This document shows positions 6,132 to 7,943 of a stretch of 7,943 bases of DNA, in pieces. Position 1 is the first letter of the stretch. Every line of letters starts with the position of its first letter. Source of the DNA: Candidatus Babeliales bacterium (GTDB lineage: Bacteria > Babelota > Babeliae > Babelales > CAIQNR01); NCBI GenBank assembly GCA_021735725.1, contig JAIPGS010000040.1, forward strand, positions 1-7,943, written 5' to 3'. Both the position numbers and the translations under genes were made by a program. The notes below the pieces were generated by a model, which saw only the letters and a list, made by a program, of their open reading frames with translations, did not search any database and was not told the DNA's origin.

Positions 6132-6492
6132 GGCAATCGCTTGTAGCGCACTGTAATAATTGTATTATGAGAGGAAAGTCCGGACTCCAAACAAACAAAG
6201 TACCTTAAAAGAACGTAACTGTTTTAATTAAGGGGGGCGTGAGCCCATGGATAGTGCCACAGAAAAAAACCGCCTTTTATGTTATGTAAAAGGTAAGGGT
6301 GAAAATGTGCGGTAAGAGCGCACGCGCACAGTACAGAAATGTCTGTGTGGGGTAAACCCTACTTGGAGCAAGACAAAATAGGCATGTGCGGTTGTTTGTT
6401 CCGATTTACACATGCGGGTATGTCGCTTAGATACATGGTTGCCAATTTATTCATTTGAATAAATACAGAATCCGGCTTATCATTCGACTATA
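6119..6492 (+). ncRNA. rnpB: RNase P RNA, bacterial class A
   Basis: This is the catalytic RNA that removes 5' leaders from pre-tRNAs. Hallmarks in order are GAGGAAAGTCCGGACTCC (6171-6188, first half of the P4 core), GGGTGAAA followed by GTGCGGTAAGAGCGCAC (6307-6323, P11/P12 area), GGTAAACCCTACTTGGAGCA (6351-6370), AAATAGG (6376-6382) and ACAGAATCCGGCTTAT (6465-6480, second half of P4). The ends are set by P1. Bases 6119-6129 pair with 6482-6492 in an 11-bp helix with one G-U pair. A GGT at about 6390 may be the loop that binds the tRNA CCA end. The 374-base length is normal for class A. No clear promoter or T-run terminator is seen, so it may be transcribed with the gene before it and processed. 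Confidence 0.95.
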
Positions 6493-6564
6493 GGTAGCGT
6501 AATTTTATGTGTGATATAAATAGTAAAAAATTACTAAAGATACTCTGGAAAGTAGTCACTGATT

Positions 6565-7290
6565 ATGATTTCATATAAAACAATTTTTTCTTTTTTTAGA
6601 CAGTTTTTTTGGATTACTCCTTTTATCTGTTTTTTATTAGGATATTATCTTCTTAATTTTTTTTATAAATCTCATAATATCTCAATGCCTCATTTGGTAG
6701 GCAAACAAGTACAAGAAGCGCTTATAGAACTTTCTTCTCACACATTAAATATTAGAATTCTTGCTGAAAAAGAAGATCCTCATGTTCCTGCCGGAACAAT
6801 TTTAAGTCAAATTCCTTTACCTACTCAAAATGTTAAACCTCATCAAACTGTTTTATTAACAACAGCTAAACAGCCTCAACAACAATCTGCTCAAGATTTT
6901 AGAGGTAAACAAGAAGCTGAAATTGAAACTTTTTTAAAAAATCATAAAATCCGTTATAAAAAATTTTTTATTGAATCATTAACTTTAGAAAAAAATTGCA
7001 TTACTCAAATTCCAGCTCCAGGAAAACAACTATCTAAAGATGGAATGATTCTTTATTTTTCTCATGATACTTCACAAATGGTCCTTTTCCCATCCCTTGA
7101 AAAACAACCAGTAGAAGATGTAAAAATATTTTTAAAACAATACGGACTTACTCCAACTATTTTTCACACATCTGGCCACTCTGATAAACATATCTGCAAA
7201 GAATGTGTAATTAAAGAACAAAAACCACTTGCCGGATCTTTTGTAAATCTAAAAGACCCTTTTAGTATCCAATTAAAAGTTGGAACATAA
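6565..7290 (+). CDS. Membrane-anchored protein with three PASTA domains
   Basis: The 241-residue product has an N-terminal TM helix (about 12-32) and then three PASTA-like repeats at about 40-102, 108-167 and 171-240. Each follows the family pattern of a P-x-L/F-x-G/E-K start, a helix, and a closing strand after a Q-x-P or G-x-x-V turn: ILSQIPLPTQNVKPHQTVLL, ITQIPAPGKQLSKDGMILYF and VIKEQKPLAGSFVNLKDPFS. PASTA domains in PBPs and Ser/Thr kinases bind muropeptides or peptidoglycan. Here there is no kinase or transpeptidase domain, so this is a stand-alone PASTA protein with the repeats predicted outside the inner membrane. The second repeat is the weakest. The ribosome binding site is poor (GGAAAG 12 bases upstream). 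Two cysteines, C211 and C214, form a CxxC. Confidence 0.82.
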   Translation: MISYKTIFSFFRQFFWITPFICFLLGYYLLNFFYKSHNISMPHLVGKQVQEALIELSSHTLNIRILAEKEDPHVPAGTILSQIPLPTQNVKPHQTVLLTTAKQPQQQSAQDFRGKQEAEIETFLKNHKIRYKKFFIESLTLEKNCITQIPAPGKQLSKDGMILYFSHDTSQMVLFPSLEKQPVEDVKIFLKQYGLTPTIFHTSGHSDKHICKECVIKEQKPLAGSFVNLKDPFSIQLKVGT

Positions 7291-7296
7291 AAACTC

Positions 7297-7325
7297 TTGC
7301 CATTTTTACTCATAGTTCTTACTAT
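7297..7325 (+). promoter_or_regulatory. Possible promoter for the 7364 gene
   Basis: TTGCCA (7297-7302) and TACTAT (7320-7325) are separated by 17 bases. The -35 matches consensus at five of six positions and the -10 at four of six. It lies seven bases after the PASTA gene stop and about 40 bases before the next start. TATAAA at 7323-7328 is an alternative -10, but its spacing to TTGCCA would be too long. Confidence 0.35.
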
Positions 7326-7363
7326 AAAACTGATCATTCATACGTAAAAAAAAAGGAAAAACT

Positions 7364-7603
7364 ATGAAGCATTTATCTTTAATTCTCTTACTCAGTAGCT
7401 GTTCTCTTCTTGTTTCTACAGAAGAAACTAATCCAGAAATAATAACAACTCGCCGCGTAGACACAAGCGCATGGCAAACATTAACACAAAGTTCTCAAAC
7501 CGTTCAAGATCAAGAAGATGCTGAAGATGAAGAACGTGAAAGAATTTTAAAAGAAGCAGAAGACAAAAAACGTCTTAAAGAGCAAGAAGAACAAGAAAAA
7601 TAG
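7364..7603 (+). CDS. Small secreted or lipoprotein-like charged helical protein
   Basis: The 79-residue product starts with MKHLSLILLLSSCSLL, very like the leader of the proteins at 80 and 903. It contains LSSC (10-13), a good lipobox, so it could be a lipoprotein attached at C13, although the signal would be unusually short; cleavage after about VST (17-19) by signal peptidase I is the alternative. Residues 20-48 are polar. Residues 49-79 are nearly all E, D, K, R and Q and should form a single charged helix or coiled coil. AAGGA (7353-7357) is six bases upstream. A gene with a near-identical ribosome binding site follows 41 bases later. Function is unknown. Confidence 0.7.
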   Translation: MKHLSLILLLSSCSLLVSTEETNPEIITTRRVDTSAWQTLTQSSQTVQDQEDAEDEERERILKEAEDKKRLKEQEEQEK

Positions 7604-7644
7604 AATTTTAAAATAATAAATAGTATATAAAAAAAGGAAAAAGT

Positions 7645-7821
7645 ATGAAAAAGCTACTCATAACTACTCTCTTACTTTTAACAATCAATCTTAATGCAAA
7701 AAAACCATCACATTCAAACAACCACTCAAATTCAAATACTTTATACAAAACAGTGGCATTATTAAGAAGTGGTGAAAAAATTTCTATTAAAGCAATTATT
7801 AATTGGCCCATTCAACCATGA
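7645..7821 (+). CDS. Short secreted protein gene, probably truncated by an insertion sequence
   Basis: The frame encodes 58 residues. The first 18 (MKKLLITTLLLLTINLNA) are a textbook signal peptide with an AxA-like N-x-A cleavage site. They are followed by a Lys/Ser/His/Asn-rich stretch and then LYKTVALLRSGEKISIKAIINWPIQP. AAGGA (7634-7638) sits six bases before the ATG, the same arrangement as the gene at 7364. The end at 7821 is abrupt. A putative IS end begins at about 7802-7811, so the last residues (WPIQP) may come from the element. It is not clear whether this is a complete small protein or the front part of an interrupted gene; I favour the latter. Confidence 0.55.
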   Translation: MKKLLITTLLLLTINLNAKKPSHSNNHSNSNTLYKTVALLRSGEKISIKAIINWPIQP

Positions 7822-7854
7822 AGTGCAATAAAAAGATATGAAAAAATGGCCAAT
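7802..7854. repeat. Imperfect inverted repeat near the IS left end
   Basis: ATTGGCCCATT (7802-7812) and AATGGCCAAT (7845-7854) are inverted repeats differing by one extra C. They flank a 32-base segment holding GAAGTGCAAT (7820-7829). They could form a hairpin ahead of the transposase gene or belong to the terminal repeat of the element. The right arm touches the base of the stem at 7853-7905. Confidence 0.45.
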
Positions 7855-7905
7855 AATGTAATCTCCAGAGTTAAGATTAACAACTCATTAAGGAGATTAC
7901 ATTAT
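7853..7905 (+). promoter_or_regulatory. Stem-loop burying the transposase ribosome binding site and start
   Basis: ATAATGTAATCTCC (7853-7866) and GGAGATTACATTAT (7892-7905) form a perfect 14-bp stem around a 25-base loop. The loop has an inner GAGTT/AACTC pairing (7868-7872 with 7882-7886). The right arm contains the AGGAG ribosome binding site (7891-7895) and the first two bases of the ATG at 7904. In RNA started upstream of the element, both would be paired, blocking translation. A transcript starting inside the left arm would escape. This is a known strategy in other transposons (for example IS10); its operation here is inference. Confidence 0.65.
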
Positions 7906-7943
7906 GGCTCTTACAGGATACCATCATTTGAATTATGAAGATA
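7904..7943 (+). CDS. IS30-family-like transposase, N-terminal fragment cut by the window end
   Basis: Only the first 13 residues are visible: MALTGYHHLNYED. The H-L-x-Y-E-[DE] opening is typical of IS30-family transposases, where it precedes the N-terminal helix-turn-helix that recognises the inverted repeats. AGGAG (7891-7895) is eight bases before the ATG. With so few residues the family call is tentative, and the DDE catalytic domain would lie beyond the window. Confidence 0.55.
   Translation, partial: MALTGYHHLNYED

Larger units (their letters stand above)
7811..7943 (+). mobile_element. Left end of an IS30-family-like insertion sequence (continues past the window)
   Basis: The call rests on the start of a transposase reading frame (7904) whose first residues match the IS30-family opening, preceded by a structured non-coding lead. 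The exact left boundary cannot be fixed, because the other terminal repeat and the target duplication are outside the window. It probably lies between 7800 and 7850; I use 7811 because the following segment has GAAGTGCAAT, which I associate from memory with IS30-type ends. Confidence 0.5.

Noticed and set aside
6521..6536. TAGTAA/TTACTA hairpin after rnpB as its terminator
   Set aside because: It is a six-bp AT-only stem with no T tract after it, too weak to call.
7608..7811. Minus-strand open frame of 67 codons
   Set aside because: It is antisense to the 7645 frame, which has a proper ribosome binding site and signal peptide; its hydrophobic end is translated A-rich leader sequence.

Overview
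This is an AT-rich bacterial chromosomal segment with typical bacterial signals: purine-rich ribosome binding sites, TTTACA/TATAAT promoters, hairpin-plus-T-run terminators and a class A RNase P RNA. Its gene content is late peptidoglycan synthesis (MurG, a bifunctional PBP1A-type enzyme, a PASTA protein) mixed with small secreted or membrane-anchored proteins I do not recognise. This fits a reduced, possibly host-associated lineage. Candidatus Dependentiae (TM6) is my best guess, but only by resemblance; the window does not prove it.

Layout. (1) Bases 1-1454 hold a tandem duplication of a self-contained promoter-gene-terminator cassette. Each copy encodes a signal peptide, roughly 29-residue helical repeats and a C-terminal membrane helix. 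The second copy has a C-terminus that looks frameshifted, and its terminator hairpin is the exact reverse complement of the first. (2) Bases 1512-2977 carry a DUF721/DciA-like gene overlapping murG by 4 bases. (3) Bases 3067-5454 are on the minus strand: a small secreted coiled-coil/TM protein gene, its terminator, then a class A penicillin-binding protein gene convergent with murG. (4) Bases 5685-7290 are on the plus strand: a polytopic membrane protein gene, rnpB (whose P1 helix begins inside the preceding gene's stop region) and a membrane-anchored three-PASTA protein. (5) Bases 7364-7821 hold two short secreted-protein genes; the second is probably truncated. (6) From about 7811 to the window end is the left end of an IS30-family-like insertion sequence, with a 14-bp perfect stem that buries the ribosome binding site and start codon of its transposase.

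How the parts relate. MurG makes lipid II at the inner membrane face, and the PBP polymerises and cross-links it outside. The PASTA protein could bind peptidoglycan or muropeptides in the periplasm. The small secreted proteins show a recurring design (signal peptide, helical middle, C-terminal TM, charged tail), and three of the leaders share nearly the same N-terminal sequence. I see no CRISPR array, tRNA gene or recognisable defence system. The points most worth following are the duplicated cassette with its inverted terminator, the frameshifted paralogue, and the IS insertion beside or within a small secreted gene.
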